A stretch of DNA of 64,000 nucleotides, from the NCBI GenBank assembly GCA_013298895.1, contig JAAFJM010000006.1:1-64000 (forward strand). Reading direction: 5' to 3'. Shown here piece by piece: positions 37,185 through 47,416 of this stretch. Origin of the DNA: Bacteroidota bacterium. Its GTDB lineage: Bacteria > Bacteroidota > Bacteroidia > UKL13-3. Within the stretch, counting starts at the first letter, position 1; each line of letters opens with the position of its first letter. Made by a program: the position numbers and the translations under genes. The notes under the pieces are model-generated. The model saw only the letters and a list, made by a program, of their open reading frames with translations. It was not told the origin of the DNA and searched no databases.

Positions 37185-39155
37185 TTACATCTTAAAACTT
37201 CGCAATTCAAAAGTAAAAACAGTGCCTTGTCCTTTTTCACTTTCGGCATAAATAGTTCCATTATTTTGTTTGATAAAATCATGGCAAAGCATTAAACCCA
37301 AACCTGTTCCTTTTTCATTAGCCGTTCCTTGAGTGCTTGGGTTTTTATGTTGGGTAAAAAGTTTGTTTAATTTATCTTTATCTATTCCAATTCCGTTATC
37401 AATCACTGATACTTTTGTAATATCATTTTCAGTGATACTTGCTATACTTACCTCTCCCCCATCGTTGGTAAATTTAATAGCATTTACTATCAAATTACGC
37501 AGCACCAAATTGATGGTATTGCTATCTGCAAAAATTGTATCTTCAGTATTACATAAGTTTACCAAATTGATGTTTTTTTGATGAGCCAAACTGGCTGCTA
37601 AAGCAATATTTTTATCAACTAACTCTACTACATTTAATGGCTCAAAAACCAATGGCATGCCTTTTATTTGCGCAGCAGCCCATACCAATAAGTTCTCTAG
37701 TAAGTCAATATTATTTTCAACCGATGAAGCAATTTGCCTAGTAAGTTCTTCTGTATTTTCTGGCTTGTATTTTTTATTACTCATCAAATCAAAATACAAT
37801 TTCATGGTAGTTAAATTATTGCGCAAATCGTGACTGATAATACTAAAAAATCTATCCTTTACATTGTTTAATCTACCGAGTTCTTCTGTTTGAATTTCTA
37901 AGGTTTTATTTTGATTAGCCAATGATTTACTAATACGTTTGTTATTGATAAAAAAATAGAAAAACACAATAGCCAAAAGCACAAATAATCCAACTATGGC
38001 CAAAAGCATATTCCTGAGTTGTTTTTCTTTTACCAATTGCGCTTGACTTAACTCTTCATTTTGTTTCAGCAAGCTCAATTGTTGTTGTGCTTTTTCTTTA
38101 TCGTAAATCAATTGTGTATTGGTTACGCTGGCTAAAATAGAGTCGTTGAACAATGAATCTTTTATTTGATTACTCAATAACGAAAATGTTTTAGATTCAA
38201 AACCTTGGTTCTTTGATTTTGAAATAATAGCCAAACCTTCGTAAGCTTCTTTCAACTCAAAACGTTGGTTTAACAACTTGGCTTTTTGTAAAGCTTGTTT
38301 GTAATTTTGCTCCGCAACTCCATAATTATTGAGCATTAACTCGGTATTTCCTAAGCCTAATAAAATACTTGTTTCCAATACATCCGAATTGGCTTGTTTT
38401 GAAATATTGTACGACATTTGGTAAAATGTCAAAGCACGCTTATAGTCCATTTGCGCGTAATAAAGTTTGGCTATATTTTGGTAAGTAATGGCCTCACCTG
38501 CTTTATTGCCAATGCTTTTATAAATGCTCAAAGCCTTTTTATAATACACTTCCGACAATTTATACTTTTTTTGCAAAGCATAAATTTTACCAATATTTTC
38601 ATATACCGTTAAAGTTCTAAAAGTATTTTTATTGTTCTCAAAAATTTGAGCAGCTTTTAAGTTAAACTCTATGGCTTTAGTAAAACTATTTTGTCTTTCG
38701 TAAATACTTGATATGAGCACATACACATTTATCAATTCATTGGGCAAGTTTAATGCTTCAAATATTTTTAGCGCTTCTAAACTTAATTTGATGGCATTGG
38801 GTAAATTACCAAGGGCATAATTACAATCGCCAAGTGCGTAGTAAATTTGTGCTTTGGCTTTATTGTTTTCAGTAGTCAATTCTAAAGCCTTTTGATAATT
38901 AGCTATGGCCAAACCAAAATTAGCCGATAGGTAATAATAAGCTCCTAAGGTTCTGTAGGCCTTAACTTTTAATGGAATATTATTTGAATTTTCGGTTAAA
39001 GCAACTGCCTTTTTACTTAATTCAAGTGCTTTAGTTATATTTTGTGTGCCTAGTTTATTAGCAGCATCTATTAAACAATCAGCTCCATTTGTAGCATCTT
39101 GGCAAAAAACATTGCCAACCAAAAACATAAAAACAAATAGATAGATATAGCGCAT
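37185..39155 (-). CDS. TPR-containing sensor histidine kinase
   Basis: The 656-residue kinase has a signal peptide (GNVFCQ), about eight tetratricopeptide repeats in the periplasm (about residues 40-330), a coiled coil, one transmembrane helix (about 378-400, LLAIVGLFVLLAIVFFYFFI), a HisKA box with phospho-His in FFSIISHDLRNNLTTMK, and an ATPase domain (NLIVNAIKFTNDGG, DNGIGID, KGTGLGLMLCHDF). No response regulator is fused or adjacent, so its partner is elsewhere. It may lead a unit with the lipoprotein and OmpA genes. A -7 element lies just upstream. Confidence 0.92.
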   Translation of the reverse strand: MRYIYLFVFMFLVGNVFCQDATNGADCLIDAANKLGTQNITKALELSKKAVALTENSNNIPLKVKAYRTLGAYYYLSANFGLAIANYQKALELTTENNKAKAQIYYALGDCNYALGNLPNAIKLSLEALKIFEALNLPNELINVYVLISSIYERQNSFTKAIEFNLKAAQIFENNKNTFRTLTVYENIGKIYALQKKYKLSEVYYKKALSIYKSIGNKAGEAITYQNIAKLYYAQMDYKRALTFYQMSYNISKQANSDVLETSILLGLGNTELMLNNYGVAEQNYKQALQKAKLLNQRFELKEAYEGLAIISKSKNQGFESKTFSLLSNQIKDSLFNDSILASVTNTQLIYDKEKAQQQLSLLKQNEELSQAQLVKEKQLRNMLLAIVGLFVLLAIVFFYFFINNKRISKSLANQNKTLEIQTEELGRLNNVKDRFFSIISHDLRNNLTTMKLYFDLMSNKKYKPENTEELTRQIASSVENNIDLLENLLVWAAAQIKGMPLVFEPLNVVELVDKNIALAASLAHQKNINLVNLCNTEDTIFADSNTINLVLRNLIVNAIKFTNDGGEVSIASITENDITKVSVIDNGIGIDKDKLNKLFTQHKNPSTQGTANEKGTGLGLMLCHDFIKQNNGTIYAESEKGQGTVFTFELRSFKM

Positions 39156-39172
39156 GAAAAAAGTTTATAAGG

Positions 39173-39180
39173 CAAATCTA
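39173..39180 (-). promoter_or_regulatory. -7 promoter element of the TPR kinase gene
   Basis: On the minus strand this reads TAGATTTG (TAnnTTTG), 17 bases before the ATG. Confidence 0.5.
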
Positions 39181-39313
39181 AAATAAAACTACTAAGTTTT
39201 TTCTTAAAATGAATCAATGTAAAAACTATCCTAAAAGGTTGGTGAAAACACCAACCTCAGGCAAAACGTTTTCAATGTAATGAAAAGTAGAATAAATGTT
39301 ATTTTTAGTATTT

Positions 39314-39961
39314 TCATTTGGATAAGTAATTAAATTCAACTCTTGTTTGATTATTTTTTATAGAAAAAGTTCCAAATTCTTTATTAACAAATGCAATAGC
39401 AAAAGCCGAGTCGTTCAAATTATGATATATATCTATAACATCTTTATAGGTATTATTTCCTCTAACTAAACTATCATAAAATGTTCCCCCAGCTTTTGAA
39501 CCAATCCTAAAGTCTCTAACTAAAAAATATAATTCATTAAATTTAATTTCTACTAAATCGGGTAATATTCCAAAATAGTAGCCTTTTTTACTATGCCTCA
39601 CATCAAAACTCCCATTTCCTTTAATAGTAGTATATGTATTATGCAAAGTTTGGTAACAATTTTGGTCGTTATTATCAGGGTTGCTCGTGGTACGTTCGCA
39701 ATACCAAGATGTATCGGTTTTGGTTTTTACAAAGGTTAAGGTATCGCCTTTATCACTTGCAAAGCTTATGGTATCAAAAGCCTTATTGGTAAAATAAGGT
39801 GTTTGGTTTAGCTGCGCTGCTGTTAAGTAAAAGTAATATTTCTTGGGGTTGTAGTTTTGTGAATTGTTGTTGTCTTTACTACAACTTTGGGTTAGCATAA
39901 TTATTGTTATTATGCTTAGTAGTTTTAGTTTTATAATTATCGTATAGTTTAATGTTTTCAT
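39314..39961 (-). CDS. Hypothetical lipoprotein
   Basis: The 215-residue protein has lipobox LTQSC in a signal starting MKTLNYTIIIKLKLLS. The ATG at 39961 was chosen because the longer frame (from 40012) adds 17 residues before the signal. The mature part is Asn-rich at the start and continues with KKYYFYLTAAQLNQTPYF and WYCERTTSNPDNNDQNCY, holding two possible disulfide cysteines. No family is recognised. It is a single gene. Confidence 0.65.
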   Translation of the reverse strand: MKTLNYTIIIKLKLLSIITIIMLTQSCSKDNNNSQNYNPKKYYFYLTAAQLNQTPYFTNKAFDTISFASDKGDTLTFVKTKTDTSWYCERTTSNPDNNDQNCYQTLHNTYTTIKGNGSFDVRHSKKGYYFGILPDLVEIKFNELYFLVRDFRIGSKAGGTFYDSLVRGNNTYKDVIDIYHNLNDSAFAIAFVNKEFGTFSIKNNQTRVEFNYLSK

Positions 39962-40263
39962 ATTATGTAAGTTTAAACAATACTTAAAATAAGGTATGTT
40001 TTCAAAAAACAAACATTGGTTATTTTTATTTAATTACAAAGGAAAGTATTTGTTTATCAAACTATCCTATAAGTTAGCGCAGCACTACTAAGATTTAAAA
40101 TGAATGTGATGTCAAATAGCTATTAAACTCTATGCTTTTGCCTTGAGCACAAGATTACGAACGGAAGTGAGAAGTAATTTCAAAGTATTACATAATCTGA
40201 TAAAAATTAAACATTACCATGTAAATGGTATTTGTATTTAATTCGCATAAAATTTTAAAAACC
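39962..40263. other. Divergent intergenic region before kbl
   Basis: This 302-base AT-rich region separates the lipoprotein gene and kbl. No strict -7 consensus, palindrome or hairpin stands out. Both promoters must lie here. Confidence 0.4.
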
Positions 40264-41454
40264 ATGTACAAAACATTACAACCCATTTTACAAGCTGAAT
40301 TAAAGGAAATAGAAGAAGCAGGTTTATTTAAACGCGAACGCATTATTACCAGTCCGCAAGCTGCCGAAATTAAAGTAAGTACTGGAGCCGAAGTGTTAAA
40401 TTTTTGTGCCAATAATTACTTAGGCTTATCAAGCCATCCTAAAGTTTTGGAAGCTGCTAAAGCTACTATCGATACACATGGTTTTGGGTTAAGTAGTGTG
40501 CGTTTTATATGTGGTACACAAGATATTCATAAAACTTTAGAAGCTAAAATTTCGGAATTTTTAGGAACTGAAGATACCATTTTATATGCCGCAGCCTTTG
40601 ATGCAAATGGTGGTGTTTTTGAACCATTATTTAACGAAAAAGATGCCATTATTAGCGATGCTTTAAACCATGCAAGTATTATAGATGGTGTACGTTTATG
40701 CAAAGCAGAACGCCACAGATATGAGCACAATAACATGGCCGATTTAGAAGCTAAATTACAAGCCACTGCTCATTGCCGTAACCGCATTATTGTTACCGAT
40801 TCGGTATTTAGTATGGATGGAACCATAGCACAGCTAGATAAAATAGCTGAATTAGCCGATAAATATGAAGCATTGATTATGATTGACGAGTGTCACTCAA
40901 GCGGATTTATGGGCAAAACCGGAAGAGGAACTCATGAACATTGTGGCGTATTAGGGAAAATTGATATTATAACTGGTACACTGGGCAAAGCTTTAGGCGG
41001 AGCAAGTGGCGGGTTTACAAGCGGTAGAAAAGAAATCATTGACATGTTACGTCAACGCTCACGCCCCTATTTATTCAGTAATACTCTAGCTCCAAGCATT
41101 GTTGGTGCAAGTATTGCGGTATTAGATATGTTAACCGAAACTACCGAATTACGCGACAAATTATGGGAAAACACCAAATACTTTAGAACCAAAATTGAAG
41201 AAGCTGGATTTGATGTAAAACCGGGCGAACATGCCATTGTTCCTGTAATGCTTTACGATGCTAAACTTTCGCAAGACTTTGCTTCACGTTTGTTAGAGGA
41301 AGGAATTTATGTGATTGGGTTCTATTACCCAGTTGTTCCAAAAGGACAAGCGCGTATTAGGGTTCAAATTTCGGCAGGACATGACAGAGTCCATTTGGAC
41401 AAAGCCATTGCCGCATTTACCAAAGTTGGTAAAGAATTAGGAGTAATAAAATAA
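40264..41454 (+). CDS. kbl: Glycine C-acetyltransferase (2-amino-3-ketobutyrate CoA ligase)
   Basis: The 396-residue PLP enzyme joins glycine and acetyl-CoA, or cleaves 2-amino-3-oxobutyrate, in threonine degradation. Length matches Kbl. Visible are [41 protein letters not shown] (D208) and the PLP lysine K242 in [13 protein letters not shown]. The ATG at 40264 was chosen; the longer frame from 40225 adds residues not typical of Kbl. Threonine dehydrogenase (tdh) is not adjacent. Related enzymes (BioF, serine palmitoyltransferase) are less likely given the RFICGTQ-IHK block. Confidence 0.92.
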   Translation: MYKTLQPILQAELKEIEEAGLFKRERIITSPQAAEIKVSTGAEVLNFCANNYLGLSSHPKVLEAAKATIDTHGFGLSSVRFICGTQDIHKTLEAKISEFLGTEDTILYAAAFDANGGVFEPLFNEKDAIISDALNHASIIDGVRLCKAERHRYEHNNMADLEAKLQATAHCRNRIIVTDSVFSMDGTIAQLDKIAELADKYEALIMIDECHSSGFMGKTGRGTHEHCGVLGKIDIITGTLGKALGGASGGFTSGRKEIIDMLRQRSRPYLFSNTLAPSIVGASIAVLDMLTETTELRDKLWENTKYFRTKIEEAGFDVKPGEHAIVPVMLYDAKLSQDFASRLLEEGIYVIGFYYPVVPKGQARIRVQISAGHDRVHLDKAIAAFTKVGKELGVIK

Positions 41455-41473
41455 CTTATAATCAACACAATAG

Positions 41474-41505
41474 AAAAGCGAAAACCAAAAATTTTCGCTT
41501 TTTTT
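41474..41505 (+). terminator. Terminator of kbl
   Basis: AAAAGCGAAAA and TTTTCGCTTTT form an 11-bp stem with a 7-base loop followed by T residues, 20 bases after the kbl stop. Confidence 0.85.
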
Positions 41506-41558
41506 ATTTTAGTACAATAATTTTTTTTCAGCCATACTGACATTGGTTTGATTTTTGT

Positions 41559-41566
41559 TAAGTTTG
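41559..41566 (+). promoter_or_regulatory. -7 promoter element upstream of the 41586 gene
   Basis: TAAGTTTG matches TAnnTTTG and lies 19 bases before the ATG, downstream of the kbl terminator. Confidence 0.55.
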
Positions 41567-41585
41567 TTTCACAAATATTTGTTAA

Positions 41586-42083
41586 ATGACAATTCCTTTT
41601 AGCCAAATGCCGCCAAACGCCAAAGTTTGGATATATGCTAGCGATAAAATTATCAATGCTTCGCAATTAGAAACCATCCATCAAATGTCAGTTCCATTTA
41701 TTCAAAACTGGACCGCTCATCAAAATCAACTAAAAGCAGAGTTTGCAGTTTTGTATAATTGTTTTTTGGTTTTTATGGTTGATGAAGGCTTTAATGAAAT
41801 CAGCGGTTGTGGTATAGATAAATCTGTTAAATTGGTCAAAGAAATAGAACAAGCCACAGGCTTAAATTTATTCGACAGACTAAAAATTCAAATATTAGAA
41901 AATCAAAATATTCATATTTTCTCAAAAACAGAAGCACTTAAACGAATAGAGAACAATGAACTAAGCACAGAGGCAAAGGCGTTCAATAACCAAGTAAGTG
42001 TAAAATCACAATTTGATGCTGAATGGATAATTAACATAGAAAAAGCTTGGTTTTACCCAAAAACAAAATTACAATCAGTTTAA
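41586..42083 (+). CDS. Conserved Bacteroidota protein (often misnamed ABC transporter ATPase)
   Basis: The 165-residue soluble protein has FSQMPPNAKVWIYASDKII at the start, ISGCGIDKSVKLVKEIEQATGLNLFDRL in the centre and ENQNIHIFSKTEALKRIE. Homologues in Bacteroidota are sometimes labelled ABC transporter ATPase, but there is no Walker A or signature motif here. Function is unknown. It precedes ftsH by 77 bases and may be co-transcribed with it. Confidence 0.75.
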   Translation: MTIPFSQMPPNAKVWIYASDKIINASQLETIHQMSVPFIQNWTAHQNQLKAEFAVLYNCFLVFMVDEGFNEISGCGIDKSVKLVKEIEQATGLNLFDRLKIQILENQNIHIFSKTEALKRIENNELSTEAKAFNNQVSVKSQFDAEWIINIEKAWFYPKTKLQSV

Positions 42084-42160
42084 AATACATTTTGCTAGGT
42101 CAAAACTATTTGTAGTTTTGAAAAAATATAAAAATTAATCAAAAATAAATAATACCTTAA

Positions 42161-44239
42161 ATGGCCGATATCAATTCAAACGATTTAAAACCTCAAAACG
42201 AAAACAATCCTAGTCCACGCAAAAACAGCAATTTGCCTAAATTCAACTTTTATTGGATTTATGCCATTATAGCTATTGTAATGATTGGCTTGTTTTTCCT
42301 ACCAAAAGATTTTGCACAAAAAACAACTTGGCTTTCGGTAAGAAACAACATGATTTTAACCCACGATGTTGAAAAAATTATAGTGGTTAACAAAGAAAAA
42401 GCAGAAGTTTTTATCAAGAAAAACTCTCTTTCAAATACCAAGTACAAAGACGTAAAAGGCCAAGGAAGTTTTGGAGAAACAGGACCTCAATACTATTTTG
42501 AAATAGGCGATTTACAACAATTTGAAAAAAACATGGATGAAGTGCAAAAAGACTTTGGCCAAAATGAAAAAATTGTTGTTGAATTTGCCAATACACGCGA
42601 AACATCTAACTTTTTAGTAAATTGGTTACCCATTTTATTATTAATTGGTTTTACCTTCTTTATGGTACGCAGAATGAGCGGTGGTTCAGGCGGAGGAGGC
42701 GGAGCCCAAATATTTAATATTGGCAAAAGCCGTGCACAACTATATGACAAGGAAACTAATGTAAATATTACCTTTAAGGATGTAGCTGGTTTAGACGAAG
42801 CCAAAGAGGAAGTAATGGAAATTGTTGATTTCTTGAAAAATCCTAAAAAATATACTGTACTTGGAGGAAAAATCCCGAAAGGAGCCTTATTAATTGGTTC
42901 ACCAGGAACTGGTAAAACATTATTAGCTAAAGCTGTAGCTGGCGAAGCTGGTGTTCCATTCTTCTCACTTTCAGGTTCCGATTTTGTGGAAATGTTTGTA
43001 GGTGTTGGTGCTAGCCGTGTTCGTGATTTATTCAAACAAGCCAAAGAAAAAGCTCCTTGTATTATTTTTATTGATGAAATTGATGCTGTTGGTCGTGCAC
43101 GTGGTAAAAATGCCATGCAAGGTGCTAACGATGAGCGTGAAAATACCTTAAACCAATTGCTAACCGAAATGGATGGTTTTGGAACTGATATTGGAATCAT
43201 CATTTTAGCTGCAACCAACCGTCCTGATATTTTAGATTCAGCTTTATTACGTCCAGGAAGATTTGATAGACAAATTTCAATTGACAAACCAGATTTAAAA
43301 GGCCGTGCTGCTATTTTTAGAGTGCATTTAAAACCTTTGAAATTAGCCGCTGATGTTGATGAAACTAAATTAGCTACTCAAACTGCTGGTTTTGCTGGTG
43401 CCGAAATTATGAATGTTTGTAACGAAGCAGCTTTAATTGCAGCCCGTAGAAATAAAGAAATGGTTGACATGGCTGATTTCCAAGCAGCTGTAGACAGAGT
43501 TATTGGCGGTTTAGAAAAGAAAAACAAAGTAATTTCTGACCACGAAAAACAAATAGTAGCATACCACGAAGCAGGTCATGCCATTTCAGGTTGGTTCCTA
43601 GAACATGTTGATCCATTGGTTAAAGTTAGTATTGTTCCTCGTGGAGTTGCTGCTTTAGGTTATGCTCAGTATTTACCAAAAGACCAATATTTATACACTA
43701 CCGAACAAATGATAAACATGATGTGTATGACCTTGGGAGGACGAGTAGCTGAAGATATCATTTTTAATCGCATAAGTACAGGTGCGCAAAACGATTTAGA
43801 ACGTATTACCAAAATGGCTTACGCAATGGTTACCATTTACGGAATGAATGAAAAGGTAGGTAATTTAAGCTTTAATGACCCTAATAATGAATATGGTTTT
43901 ACCAAACCTTATAGCGATAAAACAGCTGAGTTAATTGACCAAGAAGTAAGAGCTCTTGTGGATTTGTGCTATCAAAAAACAAAGGCCTTATTAATTGAAA
44001 AGAAAGAACTTCTTGAAATTTTAGCTCAAGAATTATTGAAAAAAGAAATAATATTCCAAGCTGATTTAGAAGTAATATTAGGTAAACGTCCGTTTGAATA
44101 CCGCAATCAAGAAATTGAAGCAATGGATGCTGAAAAACTAAAATTAGACGAAGAGGCAAAAGAGTTAGCCGATAAGAAAACAGAAACTTCGGAAATTAAA
44201 GATACTTCCAGTGAATCAATAGCTGATTCCAATATTTAA
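42161..44239 (+). CDS. ftsH: ATP-dependent zinc metalloprotease FtsH
   Basis: The 692-residue inner-membrane AAA+ protease has two membrane helices (about residues 30-47 and 152-170) around a periplasmic domain, Walker A GSPGTGKT (about 246-253), Walker B CIIFIDEIDAVG, second region of homology LRPGRFDRQI, and the zinc motif HEAGH (about 468). It degrades misassembled and regulatory membrane proteins. The C-terminal tail is acidic and repetitive (EEAKELADKKTETSEIKD). Length and all key residues are intact. Confidence 0.97.
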   Translation: MADINSNDLKPQNENNPSPRKNSNLPKFNFYWIYAIIAIVMIGLFFLPKDFAQKTTWLSVRNNMILTHDVEKIIVVNKEKAEVFIKKNSLSNTKYKDVKGQGSFGETGPQYYFEIGDLQQFEKNMDEVQKDFGQNEKIVVEFANTRETSNFLVNWLPILLLIGFTFFMVRRMSGGSGGGGGAQIFNIGKSRAQLYDKETNVNITFKDVAGLDEAKEEVMEIVDFLKNPKKYTVLGGKIPKGALLIGSPGTGKTLLAKAVAGEAGVPFFSLSGSDFVEMFVGVGASRVRDLFKQAKEKAPCIIFIDEIDAVGRARGKNAMQGANDERENTLNQLLTEMDGFGTDIGIIILAATNRPDILDSALLRPGRFDRQISIDKPDLKGRAAIFRVHLKPLKLAADVDETKLATQTAGFAGAEIMNVCNEAALIAARRNKEMVDMADFQAAVDRVIGGLEKKNKVISDHEKQIVAYHEAGHAISGWFLEHVDPLVKVSIVPRGVAALGYAQYLPKDQYLYTTEQMINMMCMTLGGRVAEDIIFNRISTGAQNDLERITKMAYAMVTIYGMNEKVGNLSFNDPNNEYGFTKPYSDKTAELIDQEVRALVDLCYQKTKALLIEKKELLEILAQELLKKEIIFQADLEVILGKRPFEYRNQEIEAMDAEKLKLDEEAKELADKKTETSEIKDTSSESIADSNI

Positions 44240-44264
44240 TTTTAAGAAAAATAGCTATTTAAGA

Positions 44265-44300
44265 CAGCTTTGAAATTCGATTTCAGAGCTGCTTTTTTTA
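44265..44300 (+). terminator. Terminator of ftsH
   Basis: CAGCTTTGAAA and TTTCAGAGCTG pair with one T-G wobble around a 5-base loop, followed by seven or more T residues. Confidence 0.85.
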
Positions 44301-44524
44301 TTTATGGTAATTAGCAAGCTGATAAAATACTAATTAAAGACTGCTTTTCATAAAATTACATATTTTGGTAAAATATTATTTCTACATTTCAAAATTGAAC
44401 TAAAAAACTATATTGCACGTTCAAAATTCAACCAATAGTCTATAGAATATACATTATACTTAAACAAACTTTATTTAGTAATTAATTTCATAAGCAAGTT
44501 ACTTGTTATAAATAAAATGTATAG

Positions 44525-45826
44525 ATGAAAAAGCAAACAATGTTAAATTTTAAAAAACTTAGTTTATTTGTTGCCGCAAGTTCAGTAATTACAACTGTAT
44601 TTGGGCAAAAAACCATTACTACCAAAGACTTACAGAATGGTCAAAATTCAATAAGTACAGCTGTTCCTTTCTTGGGTATTTCGCCCGATGCGAGGGCTGC
44701 GGCCTTAGGAGATGCAGGGGTGGCAATGCCCGATGACATTAATGCGATGCATTGGAATTTAGCCAAAACACCTTTCAATACTAAAAATGGAGCAGTTGCA
44801 ATTTCATACACTCCTTGGCTACGTAATTTAGTACCCGATATTTCATTATCTTATTTAACGGCTTATTATAAACTCGACAAGCGCTCTGCAATTGCAGGTT
44901 CATTGCGTTATTTTTCTTTAGGTCAAATCCAATTTACAGATAACTATGGTGCGAGTACAGGTAATTTTACACCAAATGAATTTGCCATTGATTTAGGCTA
45001 TGCCACTAAACTAAACGAAAAATTTAGTTTAGGAGTAGCTTTCAGATATATTTATTCGAATTTAGCTGGTGGATTTAACCAATCCCAAACTCCAATAGAT
45101 GCAGGTGTTTCGTATGCAGGCGACATAAGTGCCTACTATAAAGATAATACTACTTTTAAAGACAAAGCAAACGGAAAAAAATACAATGTAAATTATGGTT
45201 TTGGTGCTGTAATTTCAAATATTGGTTCTAAATTAACCTACACCTCAGCTCAATTTGAAAATTTTATTCCAATAAATTTGCGTCTAGGAGGTTATGCCAA
45301 TGTTGATATTGATGAATACAATAGTGTAGCATTTATGTTAGATTTAAATAAGCTAATGGTTCCTACAAATCCTTATTACCTAAGAAATTCAAAAAATACA
45401 GCAGATTCATTGGATAGAAACAGAAAACCAATAATATCAGAGGGAGTGGATCCAAATGTGCCAGTGGTTCAAGGAATGATTCAATCGTTTTATGATGCTC
45501 CAGGTGGATTCAGTGAAGAAATGTCAGAGATTAATATTTCTACTGGTTTAGAGTATTGGTATAATAAACAATTTGCTTTAAGAGGTGGTTATTTTCACGA
45601 ACCTCTTACAAAAGGAAATCGCCAATATGCAACATTTGGTGTTGGATTACGCTATAATGTATTTGGTTTAGATGTAGCTTATTTATGGCCTTTCCAACAA
45701 CGCCATCCTTTAGAAAATACTTTACGATTTACACTAACATTTGACTTTGATGCATTTGTGGATCAAAAGGATGAGCCTACCAAGAAAAAAACAAAAGTAG
45801 TAGAAGAAGACGCTCCTGCTGAATAA
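44525..45826 (+). CDS. porV: T9SS outer-membrane protein PorV (LptO family)
   Basis: The 433-residue outer-membrane barrel has a signal peptide ending VFGQ and the typical PorV start: STAVPFLGISPDARAAALGD then AGVAMPDDINAMHWNLAK. The C-terminal region (FALRGGYFHEP, ATFGVGLRYNVFGLDVAYLW, LRFTLTFDFD) is also typical; an acidic tail follows. PorV shuttles T9SS cargo from the translocon to the attachment complex and is required for surface anchoring. It serves the sorting-domain proteins at 4480 and 63240. ispF follows after 10 bases. The ATG at 44540 is a possible alternative start. Confidence 0.93.
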   Translation: MKKQTMLNFKKLSLFVAASSVITTVFGQKTITTKDLQNGQNSISTAVPFLGISPDARAAALGDAGVAMPDDINAMHWNLAKTPFNTKNGAVAISYTPWLRNLVPDISLSYLTAYYKLDKRSAIAGSLRYFSLGQIQFTDNYGASTGNFTPNEFAIDLGYATKLNEKFSLGVAFRYIYSNLAGGFNQSQTPIDAGVSYAGDISAYYKDNTTFKDKANGKKYNVNYGFGAVISNIGSKLTYTSAQFENFIPINLRLGGYANVDIDEYNSVAFMLDLNKLMVPTNPYYLRNSKNTADSLDRNRKPIISEGVDPNVPVVQGMIQSFYDAPGGFSEEMSEINISTGLEYWYNKQFALRGGYFHEPLTKGNRQYATFGVGLRYNVFGLDVAYLWPFQQRHPLENTLRFTLTFDFDAFVDQKDEPTKKKTKVVEEDAPAE

Positions 45827-45836
45827 TAAAAAATAA

Positions 45837-46310
45837 ATGAGAATAGGGTTTGGGTTTGATGTGCATCAATTGCAAGAAGGTCGTGACTTTTGGTTAGGAG
45901 GTATTAAAATTCCTGCCGAAAAAGGAATATTAGGCCACAGTGATGCAGATGTGCTTTTACATGCTATTTGTGATGCCATATTGGGCTCTTTGGCCCTTGG
46001 TGATATTGGAAAACATTTTCCTGACACTGATAGCTCATTTAAAGGAATAGATAGTAAACTATTACTTATAAAAGTAATGGAATTAATTACCAATAAAGGT
46101 TATAAAATAGGCAATATTGATACAACTGTAGTTTGCCAAAAACCTAAAATTATGCCTTATGCTGATGATATGAGAAGCTGTATTGCAAAAATTTGTAATA
46201 TTGGAATGGATGACATTAGCATAAAAGCAACTACTAATGAAACCATGGGCTTTATTGGTAGAGAAGAAGGAATAGTTGCCTACTCAGTAGTACTTTTACT
46301 ACCTATTTAA
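45837..46310 (+). CDS. ispF: 2-C-methyl-D-erythritol 2,4-cyclodiphosphate synthase
   Basis: The 157-residue enzyme of the MEP isoprenoid pathway forms the cyclic diphosphate with release of CMP. Metal ligands D8, H10 and H42 are visible (GFDVHQ; HSDADVLLHAICDA), along with DIGKHFPDTD and TTNETMGFIGREEGI. Length fits the family. It is co-transcribed with porV. Its last four bases overlap the end of the convergent radical SAM gene. Confidence 0.96.
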   Translation: MRIGFGFDVHQLQEGRDFWLGGIKIPAEKGILGHSDADVLLHAICDAILGSLALGDIGKHFPDTDSSFKGIDSKLLLIKVMELITNKGYKIGNIDTTVVCQKPKIMPYADDMRSCIAKICNIGMDDISIKATTNETMGFIGREEGIVAYSVVLLLPI

Positions 46311-47326
46311 TTCCATACTTTTGTACCTTCAGTACAATTAGTACATATATCAATTTCTTTTCTGCTTTTTAAAATGGCTTTTCTAAAGTTGTTGTATTGT
46401 TCGCCACTCCAAACACTTTTAAAACTTTGTTTAGTAATATTTCCAAAGCGATGAGTTGCGTCTTTATCAAAACAACAAGGAACAACTAAACCGTCCCAAG
46501 TAATCACACTTCCTCTCCACATTCTCCAGCATTGATTTAACAATTTATTTTTTATTTGATACCCAGTTTCAGTTTTTGAATACCTACTCAAATCTTCGTT
46601 TTCTGGAATAAATTCATTGCTTGTTTGATAATCATAAATTTGAGCTGTTTTTATTCCAAGTTCATCCACACCTATTTCTTTGGCTAGTTTCTTAATTTCA
46701 GGAATTTGGTGCTCATTGTGCTTAAATGCAATAAATTGCCATATAATATGCGGTGTTTGAATGCCAAGCTCCTTTTTCCATTTTAAAAGATTTTCAGTAC
46801 CTTCAATCACTTTATTTAATTGTCCACCTTTTCTGTATTTACTATAAGTTTCTTGATTGGTTCCGTCTATTGAAATTATTAATCTGTCTAAACCCGACTC
46901 AACAGTAGCTTTCGCCATTTCATCATTAAAATAGTGCGCATTACTACTTGTGGCAGTATACAAATTTTTGGACGCTGCATACTTTACGAACTCTAGAAAA
47001 CTTTTGTTTAAAAAAGGTTCTCCTTGAAAATACAAAATAAGCCATACTAGTTCGGGGTGTAATTCATCTATAATTTTTTTATACAGATTTAAATCTAACA
47101 TGCCTGTATCACGAGTGAATTCTCTTAACCCACTTGGACATTGGGGGCAACGAAGATTACAACTAGTTGTTGGTTCTATTTCCATACTTAGTGGCATACC
47201 CCACTGTATGGGTTTTTTAATGGTTTTTGAAATATAATAGCTGCTAAATAATTTAACCGCATTTAATATGCGCCTGCTATTTAACTTGGAAAATAAGTTT
47301 AAACCATCCTTTAAATTTCTATTCAT
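46307..47326 (-). CDS. Radical SAM / SPASM domain protein
   Basis: The 339-residue enzyme has the radical SAM 4Fe-4S motif CNLRCPQC (C56, C60, C63) and a C-terminal SPASM-type cysteine set (CCFDKDATHRFGNI, ICTNC) that binds a further cluster. LVWLILYFQGEPFLNKSFL and LIISIDGTNQETYSKYRKGG are typical of the family. Such enzymes modify peptides or are anaerobic sulfatase-maturase relatives; no small precursor peptide or sulfatase is seen beside it, so the substrate is unknown. radA lies upstream on the same strand, 90 bases away. Confidence 0.88.
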   Translation of the reverse strand: MNRNLKDGLNLFSKLNSRRILNAVKLFSSYYISKTIKKPIQWGMPLSMEIEPTTSCNLRCPQCPSGLREFTRDTGMLDLNLYKKIIDELHPELVWLILYFQGEPFLNKSFLEFVKYAASKNLYTATSSNAHYFNDEMAKATVESGLDRLIISIDGTNQETYSKYRKGGQLNKVIEGTENLLKWKKELGIQTPHIIWQFIAFKHNEHQIPEIKKLAKEIGVDELGIKTAQIYDYQTSNEFIPENEDLSRYSKTETGYQIKNKLLNQCWRMWRGSVITWDGLVVPCCFDKDATHRFGNITKQSFKSVWSGEQYNNFRKAILKSRKEIDICTNCTEGTKVWN

Positions 47327-47416
47327 GTATTATTTCAAAAAACGACATTATTTTATTGCCAAACAAGTACTATTAATGAAATATTGGAAAGAGGTATCAA
47401 TTAAGGTTTAAGTAAT

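Noticed and set aside
41586-42083. ABC transporter ATPase
   Set aside because: This name is often attached to homologues, but the protein has no Walker A, Walker B or ABC signature motif.
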